From: Microbacterium phyllosphaerae
Lineage (GTDB): Bacteria; Actinomycetota; Actinomycetes; Actinomycetales; Microbacteriaceae
NCBI RefSeq assembly: GCF_017876435.1
Contig: NZ_JAGIOA010000001.1
Location: forward strand, 496,001 to 560,000
Length of the DNA: 64,000 bases
Reading direction: 5' to 3'
Positions 7,535 through 15,655 of the stretch are shown here, piece after piece (the first letter of the stretch is position 1; every line of letters begins with the position of its first letter). The notes under the pieces are model-generated. The model did no database searches. It was not told the DNA's origin and saw nothing but the letters and a program-made list of their open reading frames with translations. The translations under genes and the position numbers were made by a program.

Positions 7535-8908
7535 TCAGTTGAAGTCGCCGCCCGGCGCCATGTCGTGGAAGCGCGAGTAGTGGCCCTGGAAGGCCACGGT
7601 GATCGTCGCGGTCGGACCGTTACGGTGCTTGGCCACGATCAGGTCGGCCTCGCCCGGACGCACGTCCTTGTCGTAGACCGAGTCACGGTGCAACAGGATG
7701 ACCATGTCGGCGTCCTGCTCGATCGAGCCGGACTCACGCAGGTCGCTGATCGCGGGCTTCTTGTCCTGACGCTGCTCGGGACCACGGTTCAGTTGCGACA
7801 GGGCGATGACCGGAACCTGGAGTTCCTTCGCGATGAGCTTGAGGCTACGGGAGAACTCCGAGACCTCCTGCTGACGAGACTCGACGCGCTTGCCCGACGT
7901 CATCAGCTGCAGGTAGTCGATGATGACCATGCGCAGACCCTCGCGCTGCTTGAGACGACGGCACTTCGCGCGAATCTCGACCAGGGTCATGTTCGGGCTG
8001 TCGTCGATGTAGAGCGGAGCATCGTTGATGCGGCCTCGGGTCGCCGCGACCGTGGTCCAGTCGCGAGGGTCGAGGTTTCCCTTGCGCATGTTCTGCAGCG
8101 GGATCTGGCCTTCGGCGCTGAGCAGACGCATCGCGATCTCGCTCTTGCCCATCTCGAGGGAGAAGAAGACGGAGGGCAGGTTGTGACCGATGGATGCCGC
8201 GCGCGCGAAGTCGAGCGCGAGCGTCGACTTACCCATGGCGGGTCGGGCGGCGACGACGATCATCTGGCCACCGTGCAGGCCGTTGGTGAGCTCGTCGAGC
8301 TCCTTGAAGCCCGTCGGGACACCCGTCATCGACCCGTCGCGACCGCTGGCGGCCTCGATCTCCTCGAGGGCGGCGTCGACGGCGATCTGCAGGGGGACGT
8401 AGTCTTCGGTGGTCTCCGAACCGGTGATCGAGTAGATCTCGGCCTGCGCGTTGTTGACGAGGTCGGTGGCGTCGCCCTGACCGTCGTAGCCGAGCTGCAC
8501 GATGCGTGTTCCCGCGTCGACCAGACGACGCAGGATGGCACGCTCCGACACGATGCCCGCGTAGTAGCCGGCGTTGGCCGCGGTGGGCACGATCGAGGTG
8601 AGGGTGTGCAGGTAGTCGGCACCGCCGGCGCGGCTGAGCTCACCCGTCTTGATGAGCTCGTCGGTGACGGCCACGACGTCGGTCGGCTCTCCGTGCGAGT
8701 ACAGCGAGAGGATCGCCTCGAAGATCAGCTCGTGCTTCGGGATGTAGAAGTCGGCGCCCCTGAGCGTCTCGATCACATCTGCGACCGCATCCTTCGAGAG
8801 GAGCATTCCGCCGAGCGCGCTCTGCTCCGCGAGGAGGTCGTGCGGCGGAGTCCGCTCGGGCGGACGCTTGCCGCCGAGGCGATCCTCGGAGATGTCAGCG
8901 ATCGACAC
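7535..8908 (-). CDS. dnaB: Replicative DNA helicase DnaB
   Basis: The 457-residue product has the N-terminal DnaB domain (PPHDLLAEQSALGGMLLS, residues about 15-115), a linker, and the RecA-like C-terminal ATPase with Walker A ARPAMGKST, SLEMGKSEI, Walker B MVIIDYLQLM and the conserved SRQQEVSEFSRSLK and LSQLNRGPEQR. It unwinds the replication fork as a hexamer. No intein is present. The GTG at 8908 follows AAGGGAG by 6 bases; the upstream extension to 9247 is not protein-like. Upstream lies a 550-base region with DnaA boxes. Confidence 0.95.
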   Translation of the reverse strand: MSIADISEDRLGGKRPPERTPPHDLLAEQSALGGMLLSKDAVADVIETLRGADFYIPKHELIFEAILSLYSHGEPTDVVAVTDELIKTGELSRAGGADYLHTLTSIVPTAANAGYYAGIVSERAILRRLVDAGTRIVQLGYDGQGDATDLVNNAQAEIYSITGSETTEDYVPLQIAVDAALEEIEAASGRDGSMTGVPTGFKELDELTNGLHGGQMIVVAARPAMGKSTLALDFARAASIGHNLPSVFFSLEMGKSEIAMRLLSAEGQIPLQNMRKGNLDPRDWTTVAATRGRINDAPLYIDDSPNMTLVEIRAKCRRLKQREGLRMVIIDYLQLMTSGKRVESRQQEVSEFSRSLKLIAKELQVPVIALSQLNRGPEQRQDKKPAISDLRESGSIEQDADMVILLHRDSVYDKDVRPGEADLIVAKHRNGPTATITVAFQGHYSRFHDMAPGGDFN

Positions 8909-9459
8909 AGTGCTCCCTTCGATGCGACGAGCTGGTGGGGCGGAGGCATTGCCGTGGTGTCGTACTGCGCCGCCGAAGCCGTTCGTAGCCGTCTTGCACA
9001 GCGAACCAGCAGCCTCCGACATCGGGTCGCTCGACCACGCTACGAGCGAGGGTTTTCGGTCGCAACAGAGCCTGTGGATAACTCTGTGGAAAGCGTGCGA
9101 ACAAGTCCGGAGAGTCTGTGCAGAACGCATGTGGATAACCCGGTGGACTACGTCGAATCGCATTTTTCTTTTTAGCGTTGATCTGCGGTTTTCAGTTTCC
9201 CCACCCTGTGGATGGGAAAGTGCTTCAACTGAGCATTGAAGGTTCATCGAATCCGGTACGGGATGTGTAGAACTTGGGGAAAGTCAAGCCGAGATTTCAC
9301 CGGGCGCGTCACACTTCGCAACCCCTGGAAATGTGGGGGCGATGTCGCCGTTTTCGAGCAGATCACTCTAGACATGCCGGAATACCGGGAGTATCGTCAC
9401 CCCCAATCGACGCGACGTGCGTCGGACGAACGATCGTCTCTCGGGGGAGGGAAGTCGAC
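8909..9459. other. Intergenic region with DnaA boxes and an AT-rich tract upstream of dnaB
   Basis: This 551-base gap separates dnaB (minus) from the secreted protein gene (plus). It holds two exact DnaA boxes, TGTGGATAA at 9073-9081 and 9130-9138, and looser copies such as TGTGGATGG (9207-9215), all in the same orientation. A T-rich stretch, CATTTTTCTTTTTAG, lies near 9161-9175. The layout suggests DnaA control of dnaB or a DnaA-titrating site. The canonical origin between dnaA and dnaN is not in this window. Confidence 0.6.
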
Positions 9460-10482
9460 GTGAACGCTCAGGCAACCCGGCGCGGCCTACCGGCCATCGC
9501 CCTCTGGGGTGGCCTGGGCGCGATCGCGTGGGCCGCGATCACCGTCCTCACCGGAGGGTCCTCTGCGCACGCCGACGAGAACTCGGATGCTCCCCTGCTC
9601 GACGGCGTGACCTCACTCGTGAGCCAGACCGTGTCGTCGGTCGGCGACACCGTCACCGCCGTGACCTCGCCGGTCGTCACGCAGGTCGTGAAGCCGGTCG
9701 TCACCGAGGTCGTCGCCCCCGTCGTGACGCAGGTCGTCGCCCCCGTGCAGCAGGCCGCTCCCCCGGTCGTCGAACACGTCTCTGAAGCCGTCGTCCACGT
9801 CCCCGTCGTCGGGCCTCCCGCGGCTCCCGTCGTGGAGGCTGTCGCCGACACCGCTGAGGCGGTCGTCGCTCCCGTGACGGATCTTCTCACCGATGCCCCG
9901 GCCTCTCAGCTCGTCACCCCGGTGCAGGATGCTCTCGCAGCACTCCCGGGCGTCGGACACCTGCTCGACGAACTCGGCGTCAACACACTGCTGGATGACG
10001 TCGTCGGCGTCGTCGACACCACCACGGAGATCGTGGGCGACGTCGTCGAGAACACCGTTCCTCCGGTACTCGGATCCCTCGACCCGACGGCGCCCGACCG
10101 CGGCCCGTCGATTCCCGGCGCGGCCGTGAGCGGCTCCGTCGACACCGCCATCGCGATCTCGACGCTGCCCGCGACACCTGTGCCCGCGGGTGTGCAGGCC
10201 GCCGGCGGGTCTTCAGCATCCACTCCTCAGCCGGTGGCTCCCCCCGCTGCTCCGGCCACGAGTGCGCCCGAACCCGAGGGCGGCACGCCCGTCTCGCCGC
10301 CCGTCGGTGGACCCGTGGCGCCGTCTTCCTCCGCTGGTTCCGGCGGAGCATCCTCTCTCTCCCACGCGCGTCTCAGCGACGTGGGCGTTCCCGCGTTCCG
10401 TGCTGTGGAACGCACCCCCGGTGCACCCGACGACGTCCTTCCGACGTCTCTGGTCGCCGACACCGACGTCTCTCCTGACTGA
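9460..10482 (+). CDS. Secreted valine/proline-rich low-complexity protein
   Basis: The GTG at 9460 follows GGGGGAGGG with good spacing; the longer frame to 9274 lacks a ribosome site. The 340-residue product has a signal peptide (hydrophobic AIALWGGLGAIAWAAITVL, then AHADE as likely cleavage region). A long stretch of VV-T/P repeats follows (VVTQVVKPVVTEVVAPVVTQ and similar), then a Pro/Ala/Ser/Gly-rich C-terminal half. No catalytic domain is visible. It is co-oriented with and 109 bases before the chaplin-like gene, so a cell-surface structural role is plausible but unproven. Confidence 0.7.
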   Translation: MNAQATRRGLPAIALWGGLGAIAWAAITVLTGGSSAHADENSDAPLLDGVTSLVSQTVSSVGDTVTAVTSPVVTQVVKPVVTEVVAPVVTQVVAPVQQAAPPVVEHVSEAVVHVPVVGPPAAPVVEAVADTAEAVVAPVTDLLTDAPASQLVTPVQDALAALPGVGHLLDELGVNTLLDDVVGVVDTTTEIVGDVVENTVPPVLGSLDPTAPDRGPSIPGAAVSGSVDTAIAISTLPATPVPAGVQAAGGSSASTPQPVAPPAAPATSAPEPEGGTPVSPPVGGPVAPSSSAGSGGASSLSHARLSDVGVPAFRAVERTPGAPDDVLPTSLVADTDVSPD

Positions 10483-10591
10483 CGGGTTGTCCGGTCGTTC
10501 CTCGTGAACGACAGATGCCGTGCTGCGCGCGCACAAGCTCTTTCGCACGCACCCATCCAGACACACCCAGTTCAGTCAGGAGAAGGTCATC

Positions 10592-12325
10592 ATGCGTACT
10601 TTCATCAAGCGGGCCCTGTGGGGCACGCTTCTCGCCGGCGGAATCACCCTGCTCGGCGCAACGGCCGCCAATGCGGCAGACACCTCGGGAGAAGACGGAC
10701 TTCTCTCGGGGACCCAGGCGGTCGCACCGATCTCGGTGCCCGTCACGATCGTCGACAACGCGATCTCCGTCCTCGGAAGCTCCTCCGCGCAGCCCGCCCC
10801 AGCGCCTGCCCCGGCTCCCGCACCCGCGCCGGCACCCGCACCGGCACCCGCACCGGCACCCGCACCGGCGCCCGCACCGGCGCCCGCTCCCGCTCCCGCT
10901 CCCACCACGAGCGGCGATTCCGGCGCCGCATCCGGCACCCAGGCCGTCGTGGACGTCACAGTGCCCGTCACGGTGACCGGCAACGCGATCACGGTGCTCG
11001 GCGACTCGTCGAGCGACACGGCTCCGGCTGCGCCGGCCGAGGCTCCCCAGGCCCCGGCCCCCACCGCGCCAGCTCCGGCGATCACGACGAACGGCGTCGA
11101 CGGACTGCTGTCGGGCACCCAGGCCCTGCTGCACGTCGATGTCCCCGTCACCGTGTCGGGCAACTCCGTCGCACTGCTCGGCGAGAGCGAGACTCTCGGA
11201 CAGGATGCCGCAGCACCGGCCTCCTCGAGCACCCCGACGAGCGGCTCGGTCACCCCGAGCACGTCGGGCGATGACGGCATCGGCAGCGGGACGCAGGTCA
11301 CCGCCCCGGTCACCGCACCCGTGACCGTCTCGGGCAACGCGATCTCCGTCCTCGGAGAGAGCGCGGCGACGGGCGGAACGGCTCCGGCAGCACCCGCCAC
11401 GGGCGGCTCGACCGGCGGCTCCACCAGCGGTGACGACGGCATCCTCGGCGGCACCCAGGTCACCGCACCCGTCACCGCACCGGTGAACGTCGGCGGCAAC
11501 GCCATCTCCGTCCTCGGCGAGAGCTCGGCGAACGGCGGTGCGACTCCGGCCGCCCCCGCCGCTCCGACGACTCCCGCGACGGGAGCTACGACGTCGGGCG
11601 ATGATGGTGTCGGCAACGGCACTCAGGTCACCGCTCCCGTCACCGCACCCGTCACCGCGACCGGCAACGCGTTCTCCGTCCTCGGAGAGAGCGCCGTCAC
11701 GGGCGGCACGGCTCCGGCAGCACCCGCTGCAGGAGGGTCGACCACCGGCGGCTCCACCACCGGTGACGACGGCATCCTCGGCGGCACCCAGGTCACCGCG
11801 CCCGTCACGGCACCCGTGACCGCCACCGGCAACGCCATCTCCGTCCTCGGAGACAGCGCCGTCACCGGCGGCACCGGCACGACCGCCCCCACCACGGGCG
11901 GATCGACCGGCGGCACCACCACCGGAGACGACGGCATCCTCGGCGGCACCCAGGTCACCGCACCGATCGCGCTTCCGATCACGATCGGTGGCAACGCCAT
12001 CGCCGTGGGCGGCGAGAGCACGGTGACGGGCCCCGGTACGACTCCGGGCACGGACCCCGGTACCGACCCGCGGACTGATCCCGGAACGGACCCGGGCACT
12101 GACCCGGGCACGGACCCGAGCACCGACCCGGGAACGGGACCGGCGACCGGCCCCGGAGCGACCGTCGTTGCAGCCGCCGCCACCGGCGGCGCGGTGACCG
12201 CGGCCGGATCCGCGCAGGGACTCGCCATGACCGGTGGCTCCTCGTCGCTCGGATACGCGGCGCTGGCCGCTCTCCTGCTCCTCCTCGGAGCCGGGATGCT
12301 GCGCCGTCGCCACGTGACGGCGTAG
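10592..12325 (+). CDS. Chaplin-like wall-anchored repeat protein with LAxTG sortase signal
   Basis: The 577-residue product has a signal peptide ending NAADT, eight copies of a roughly 33-residue repeat (pattern GDDGILGGTQVTAPVTAPVT then GNAISVLGES), a Pro-Ala linker after repeat 1, a Thr-Asp-Pro-Gly repeat spacer, and a C-terminal LAMTG motif followed by a membrane segment and RRRH. The repeat resembles the chaplin domain of Streptomyces (GTQ...PV.v.GN.i.vlG) but has no cysteines. LAxTG is the class E sortase motif. The ATG at 10592 follows AGGAGAAGG. It is likely a surface-coating, possibly amyloid-forming protein. Confidence 0.8.
   Translation: MRTFIKRALWGTLLAGGITLLGATAANAADTSGEDGLLSGTQAVAPISVPVTIVDNAISVLGSSSAQPAPAPAPAPAPAPAPAPAPAPAPAPAPAPAPAPAPAPTTSGDSGAASGTQAVVDVTVPVTVTGNAITVLGDSSSDTAPAAPAEAPQAPAPTAPAPAITTNGVDGLLSGTQALLHVDVPVTVSGNSVALLGESETLGQDAAAPASSSTPTSGSVTPSTSGDDGIGSGTQVTAPVTAPVTVSGNAISVLGESAATGGTAPAAPATGGSTGGSTSGDDGILGGTQVTAPVTAPVNVGGNAISVLGESSANGGATPAAPAAPTTPATGATTSGDDGVGNGTQVTAPVTAPVTATGNAFSVLGESAVTGGTAPAAPAAGGSTTGGSTTGDDGILGGTQVTAPVTAPVTATGNAISVLGDSAVTGGTGTTAPTTGGSTGGTTTGDDGILGGTQVTAPIALPITIGGNAIAVGGESTVTGPGTTPGTDPGTDPRTDPGTDPGTDPGTDPSTDPGTGPATGPGATVVAAAATGGAVTAAGSAQGLAMTGGSSSLGYAALAALLLLLGAGMLRRRHVTA
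10793..10905 (+). repeat. Tandem Pro-Ala codon repeat inside the chaplin-like gene
   Basis: A 6-base unit (CCGGCA/CCCGCA variants) repeats for about 110 bases and encodes an uninterrupted Ala-Pro spacer between repeats 1 and 2. It is prone to length change by slippage, which could vary how far the protein reaches from the wall. Confidence 0.8.
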
Positions 12326-12449
12326 CCCAGACCCCGGCGGTGTCGTCATCCTCGGGGGAGGAGATGCGGCACCGTCGGTGTGCGGATCCCGTGACGCGAT
12401 GAGCGTGGGTCCCCAGCCCCGCCCGCGGTCTGCGATGCCGCACTGCTCA

Positions 12450-12482
12450 CGGATGCCCCGCGTCCCCAGCGCGGGGCATCCG
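12450..12482 (+). terminator. Hairpin downstream of the chaplin-like gene
   Basis: CGGATGCCCCGCG (12450-12462) and CGCGGGGCATCCG (12470-12482) form a perfect 13-bp stem with a 7-base loop, 125 bases after the stop codon. Confidence 0.7.
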
Positions 12483-12542
12483 TCGTGCCCTCCCCCGCCC
12501 TCAACGTTCCCCGTGAACCGGCACGACCCGGCCGGGTACGCA

Positions 12543-12575
12543 GAACGCCCCCTGTCCCGAAGGACAGAGGGCGTT
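12543..12575 (-). terminator. Terminator of the rpsF-ssb-rpsR-rplI operon
   Basis: GAACGCCCCCTGTCC (12543-12557) pairs with GGACAGAGGGCGTTC (12561-12575) with one mismatch and a three-base loop (CGA). It lies 15 bases past the rplI stop on the minus strand. Confidence 0.75.
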
Positions 12576-12590
12576 CGAGAGCGTCGCGCC

Positions 12591-13043
12591 TTACTTGGCG
12601 GCGACGACCTGCAGGGTGATGACTGCGGTCACGTCGTCGTGCAGACGAACCGTGGCCTCGTGCTCACCGGTCGACTTGATCGCCGACGGGATGTGCACCT
12701 TGCGCTTGTCGATCGAGCCGAGACCCGCGGCTGCGACAGCATCCGCGATGTGATCGGTCTTGACCGAACCGAAGAGGCGGCCCTCGTTGCCGGCCTTGAC
12801 GGCCAGGCGCACCTTGGTGCTCTCGAGGGAGTTCTTCAGTGCCACGGCCTCGTCGCGGTCGTGGATCGCACGCGCCTGACGAGCAGCCTGGATCGAAGCG
12901 ACCTGCTTTTCGCCACCGCGGGTCCACGCCGTAGCGAAGCCCTGGGGGATGAGGTAGTTACGGGCGAACCCGTTCTTGACCTCGACCACGTCACCGGCGC
13001 TACCAAGCCCGGCGACCTCGTTCGTGAGAATCAGCTTTGCCAT
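12591..13043 (-). CDS. rplI: 50S ribosomal protein L9
   Basis: The 150-residue product starts [20 protein letters not shown] and has the L9 signature [14 protein letters not shown], the long connecting helix and the C-terminal rRNA-binding domain ([16 protein letters not shown]). L9 binds domain V of 23S rRNA and helps frame maintenance. It is the last gene of the operon, 11 bases after rpsR. Confidence 0.97.
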   Translation of the reverse strand: MAKLILTNEVAGLGSAGDVVEVKNGFARNYLIPQGFATAWTRGGEKQVASIQAARQARAIHDRDEAVALKNSLESTKVRLAVKAGNEGRLFGSVKTDHIADAVAAAGLGSIDKRKVHIPSAIKSTGEHEATVRLHDDVTAVITLQVVAAK

Positions 13044-13054
13044 CTCGTTACCCC

Positions 13055-13309
13055 TTACCGGCCGGCGCCAGCGTAGGGCAGGAGTGCCATTTCGCGCGCG
13101 TTCTTGATCGCCGTGGCGATCAGACGCTGCTCCTGCACCGAAACACCGGTGATACGACGGGCGCGGATCTTGCCGCGCTCCGAGACGAACTTACGGAGGG
13201 TGGAGACATCCTTGTAATCGATGACTCCGACCCGGATCGACTTCGCGGGAGCGGTGGGCTTGCCACCCTTCCGCGGCTTGCGGCGGTCGCCGCTCGACTT
13301 TCCAGCCAT
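13055..13309 (-). CDS. rpsR: 30S ribosomal protein S18
   Basis: The 84-residue product carries [19 protein letters not shown] and [19 protein letters not shown], diagnostic for S18. It pairs with S6 on the 30S platform. The N-terminus is basic ([14 protein letters not shown]). It lacks the CxxC zinc pair found in some S18 paralogues. It sits between ssb and rplI in the conserved order. Confidence 0.97.
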   Translation of the reverse strand: MAGKSSGDRRKPRKGGKPTAPAKSIRVGVIDYKDVSTLRKFVSERGKIRARRITGVSVQEQRLIATAIKNAREMALLPYAGAGR

Positions 13310-13359
13310 TGCTTTTCCTTAGTTTTGAGACGGATGCCGAAGCATCCGGAGATCCTGTT

Positions 13360-13872
13360 TCAGAAGGGGGTGTCGTCGCCGAAGCTGCCCGGAGTGCTCC
13401 AGGCATCGGCGCTGGTCGACGAGCCGGGCGTGGACCACGGCTCCTCCGACACCTGCTGCTGCTGAGCGGGACGCGACTGTCCGCCGCCACCGCCGCCGCC
13501 ACCGTTCGAGGCCGCACGGGTGACCTGTGCAGTCGCGTACCGAAGCGAGGGGCCGATCTCGTCGACCTCCAGCTCGATCGCGGTGCGCTGGTTGCCCTCG
13601 CGGTCCTGGTAGGAGCGCTGACGCAGACGGCCCTGCGCCATGACGCGCATGCCCTTGGTCAGCGAACCCGCCACGTGCTCGGCGAACTCACGCCAGACCG
13701 ACGCACGGAGGAACAGCGCTTCGCCGTCCTTCCACTCGTTGGCGGCGCGGTCGAAGTTCCGAGGCGTCGAAGCGATGGTGAAGTTCGCCACCGGCAGTCC
13801 GTTCTGCGTGTAACGCAGCTCGGGGTCGGCCGTGAGGTTGCCCACCACGGTGATGACTGTTTCGCCGGCCAT
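13360..13872 (-). CDS. ssb: Single-stranded DNA-binding protein
   Basis: The 170-residue protein has an OB fold ([55 protein letters not shown]), a Gly-rich disordered linker and the acidic tip DDTPF that recruits replication and repair proteins. It is the main SSB by context in the rpsF-ssb-rpsR-rplI operon, five bases after rpsF. Confidence 0.95.
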   Translation of the reverse strand: MAGETVITVVGNLTADPELRYTQNGLPVANFTIASTPRNFDRAANEWKDGEALFLRASVWREFAEHVAGSLTKGMRVMAQGRLRQRSYQDREGNQRTAIELEVDEIGPSLRYATAQVTRAASNGGGGGGGGQSRPAQQQQVSEEPWSTPGSSTSADAWSTPGSFGDDTPF

Positions 13873-13877
13873 CGGAC

Positions 13878-14246
13878 TCAGGCCTTCGCAGCCTTGGCGG
13901 CCTTGCGGGCTGCCTTCTCTTCAGAGCGCTTCGCCTCCGAAGCGACCATCGCCTGAGCTTCCTCAGAGCGGAGGACCTTCGTGCGCATGATCTGCTCGTT
14001 CAGCTTCAGCTGACGGTCGAGCTCCTGCGTGGCTTCGCTGGTCGCGGTGAAGTTGACGACGGCGTAGATGCCCTCGTTCTTCTTCTGGATCTCGTAAGCC
14101 AGACGGCGCTTGCCCCAGATGTCGACCTTGTCAATCGAGCCACCATCGTTGGTGATGACCTTCAGGAACTTGTCGAGCGTAGGGGCGACCTGGCGCTCGT
14201 CGATCTCGGGGGTCAGAATGACCATGAGTTCGTACTGGTGCGTCAC
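13878..14246 (-). CDS. rpsF: 30S ribosomal protein S6
   Basis: The 122-residue product starts [22 protein letters not shown] and contains [23 protein letters not shown], diagnostic of S6. An Ala/Lys-rich tail follows. The GTG at 14246 is preceded by AAGGAGG with 7-base spacing. It is first in the operon, with a perfect leader hairpin at 14273-14295. Confidence 0.96.
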   Translation of the reverse strand: MTHQYELMVILTPEIDERQVAPTLDKFLKVITNDGGSIDKVDIWGKRRLAYEIQKKNEGIYAVVNFTATSEATQELDRQLKLNEQIMRTKVLRSEEAQAMVASEAKRSEEKAARKAAKAAKA

Positions 14247-14272
14247 TTACCCACCTCCTTCGGACTAGAACG

Positions 14273-14295
14273 GCTTCCGGGACTTTCCCGGAAGC
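14273..14295 (-). promoter_or_regulatory. Leader hairpin just upstream of rpsF
   Basis: GCTTCCGGGA (14273-14282), CTT, TCCCGGAAGC (14286-14295) form a perfect 10-bp stem about 15 bases before the rpsF ribosome site. S6:S18 autoregulatory leaders are known in other bacteria at this place, so this may be the binding hairpin, but the conserved CCG bulge could not be confirmed. Confidence 0.4.
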
Positions 14296-14477
14296 AGGAG
14301 GGTGTGTGCACGTCATCCGCCCGAGCCACCCCGAATGGGCGCCTGAAGGCAGACAACCTTGACAGTGTAGCGGAGAAAACTTCGGATTGCCCCCACACGT
14401 ATCGCCTCGGAGTTGGCATGCTGGTATCCGTGCGTGCCGACAGGCGCCGCACGACAACGACCGAAGGGGGAAGCGCA

Positions 14478-15176
14478 ATGCGCGTAAACAAGTGGGGTGT
14501 CGGCGTCATGCTCGCCGCCGCCGTAGTGCTCACCGGCTGTTCCGCAGGTTCTGAGAAGCCCGCAGACGAGAAGCCCGCGGCCGGTGCAGAAGAGACGACC
14601 GCACCCGAGTCCGACTGCCCTGAGCTGTCGGACGGGGCGACCGTCGACGGTGCCGCGCTCGGCACCTGCATCACCGAGGCCATGACCGACACCGCCGGCT
14701 ACGCCGCGAAGACGTCGATCCTCGGCATGGACACGACCGCCCGCTACAACCCGGGCACGGATGCCGTCGAGACGATCACGCCCATGGGATCGCTCATCGT
14801 GATCGGTGACGACGCCTGGGTGAAGTCGGCGACGAGCGAGTGGCAGGTCGCAGACCCGAACTCCAGCGACCCGATCATCGCCGCGCTCAGCAGCGGTGCG
14901 CAGACGGCCGCCGACACCGACCCCGCGACCGCGGCAGGCGCGCTCACGGGCGAGTTCACCGTCACGGGCACGGGCACGCGCCTGGGTCAGGACGTCTACC
15001 TCCTGAGCGGCACGTCCGAGGCGCAGGGCGTGGCCGTCGACGTGGTCTTCGAGGTCACGAGCGACTACGTCGTGCTCGCCACGACCGGCACGACCGAGGC
15101 CGCGGGCCAGACCGTCGAGACCTCGCTCGAGATCACCGAGTGGGACGCCGAGCAGGACATCGTCGCTCCGCTCTGA
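14478..15176 (+). CDS. LppX/LprG-like lipoprotein of unknown function
   Basis: The 232-residue product has a lipoprotein signal peptide with lipobox LTGC (Cys at residue 21), an Ala/Glu/Asp linker, and a beta-rich domain (ATVDGAALGTCITEAMTDTAG then strands TTARYNPGTDAVETI and GDDAWVKSATSEWQVADP). The pattern of short amphipathic strands after a first helix resembles the half-barrel LppX/LprAFG fold, which binds lipids, but identity is too low to name it. The ATG at 14478 follows GGGGGAAG. It is a single gene, divergent from rpsF. Confidence 0.6.
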   Translation: MRVNKWGVGVMLAAAVVLTGCSAGSEKPADEKPAAGAEETTAPESDCPELSDGATVDGAALGTCITEAMTDTAGYAAKTSILGMDTTARYNPGTDAVETITPMGSLIVIGDDAWVKSATSEWQVADPNSSDPIIAALSSGAQTAADTDPATAAGALTGEFTVTGTGTRLGQDVYLLSGTSEAQGVAVDVVFEVTSDYVVLATTGTTEAAGQTVETSLEITEWDAEQDIVAPL

Positions 15177-15190
15177 TCCACGAGCGGATG

Positions 15191-15222
15191 GTGCGGGCCG
15201 GGGCGATCGCCTCGGCCCGCAC
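15191..15222 (+). terminator. Hairpin after the lipoprotein gene
   Basis: GTGCGGGCCG (15191-15200) pairs with CGGCCCGCAC (15213-15222), and the centre GGCGATCGCC is itself palindromic. It lies 14 bases after the stop codon. Confidence 0.75.
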
Positions 15223-15269
15223 TGCGTTCCGGGGGCTGATGCCGGATCAGGCGAGGACTTCGGCCTGCT

Positions 15270-15594
15270 CTTCGGGAGGAGAACCCGCCCTCGGGAGGAA
15301 CGATGAGCCACAGGCATCCTCCCCTGGCGCAGGTCTCCTCCCGAAGGTGCGTCGCGGGGATGGCTGGCTCGCGGGGTCACCTTCGTTGAGAAGGAGATCG
15401 CACGCATCGAAGGAGCGATGCGCCGCATCCCTTCTTCATTACGAGACTTCTCCTTCGTTGCGTGCGCCACCGACCGACCGGGGACCCTCTCTCGAGAGGC
15501 GAGCCCGCCCTCGGGAGGAGAACTCTCCTTCGGGAGGAGAGATCAGCCACAGGCATCCTCCCGACGCGCAGTTCTCCTCCCGAGGCGCAGGCTC
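15270..15594. repeat. Two-copy nested-palindrome intergenic repeat
   Basis: Copy A (about 15270-15346) and copy B (about 15484-15594) share CCCGCCCTCGGGAGGA, then CAGCCACAGGCATCCTCCC or a close variant, then TCTCCTCCCGA. Each copy folds: in copy B CCTCGGGAGGAGAAC (15509-15523) pairs exactly with GTTCTCCTCCCGAGG (15571-15585). Between them CGCACGCATCGAAGGAG (15399-15415) pairs with CTCCTTCGTTGCGTGCG (15450-15466) with one mismatch. This REP-like block fills the 479-base gap before the ABC operon end. Confidence 0.7.
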
Positions 15595-15655
15595 CTCGCG
15601 AGCGAAGGAGCGAAGGAGCGACCGAGCTGCGACCGACCGACAACGCGGGCGCAGC

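Noticed and set aside
7508..9175. Long plus-strand open frame (555 codons) across dnaB
   Set aside because: It is fully antisense to dnaB, Arg/Val/Asp-rich as expected for a shadow frame in high-G+C DNA, with no protein-like domains.
8909..9459. Chromosomal origin oriC at the dnaB upstream region
   Set aside because: DnaA boxes are present, but dnaA and dnaN are not adjacent and the parB-side gene order places the usual origin beyond the right edge. Kept only as a DnaA-binding region.
10793..12140. CRISPR-like array from regularly spaced repeats
   Set aside because: The repeats are coding (Pro-Ala, chaplin-like and Asp-Pro-Gly units) in one reading frame with no unique spacers and no cas genes.
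10373..12349. Minus-strand frame of 658 codons opposite the chaplin-like gene
   Set aside because: Low-complexity Arg/Gly product produced by the repeats of the real gene; no ribosome site or domain.
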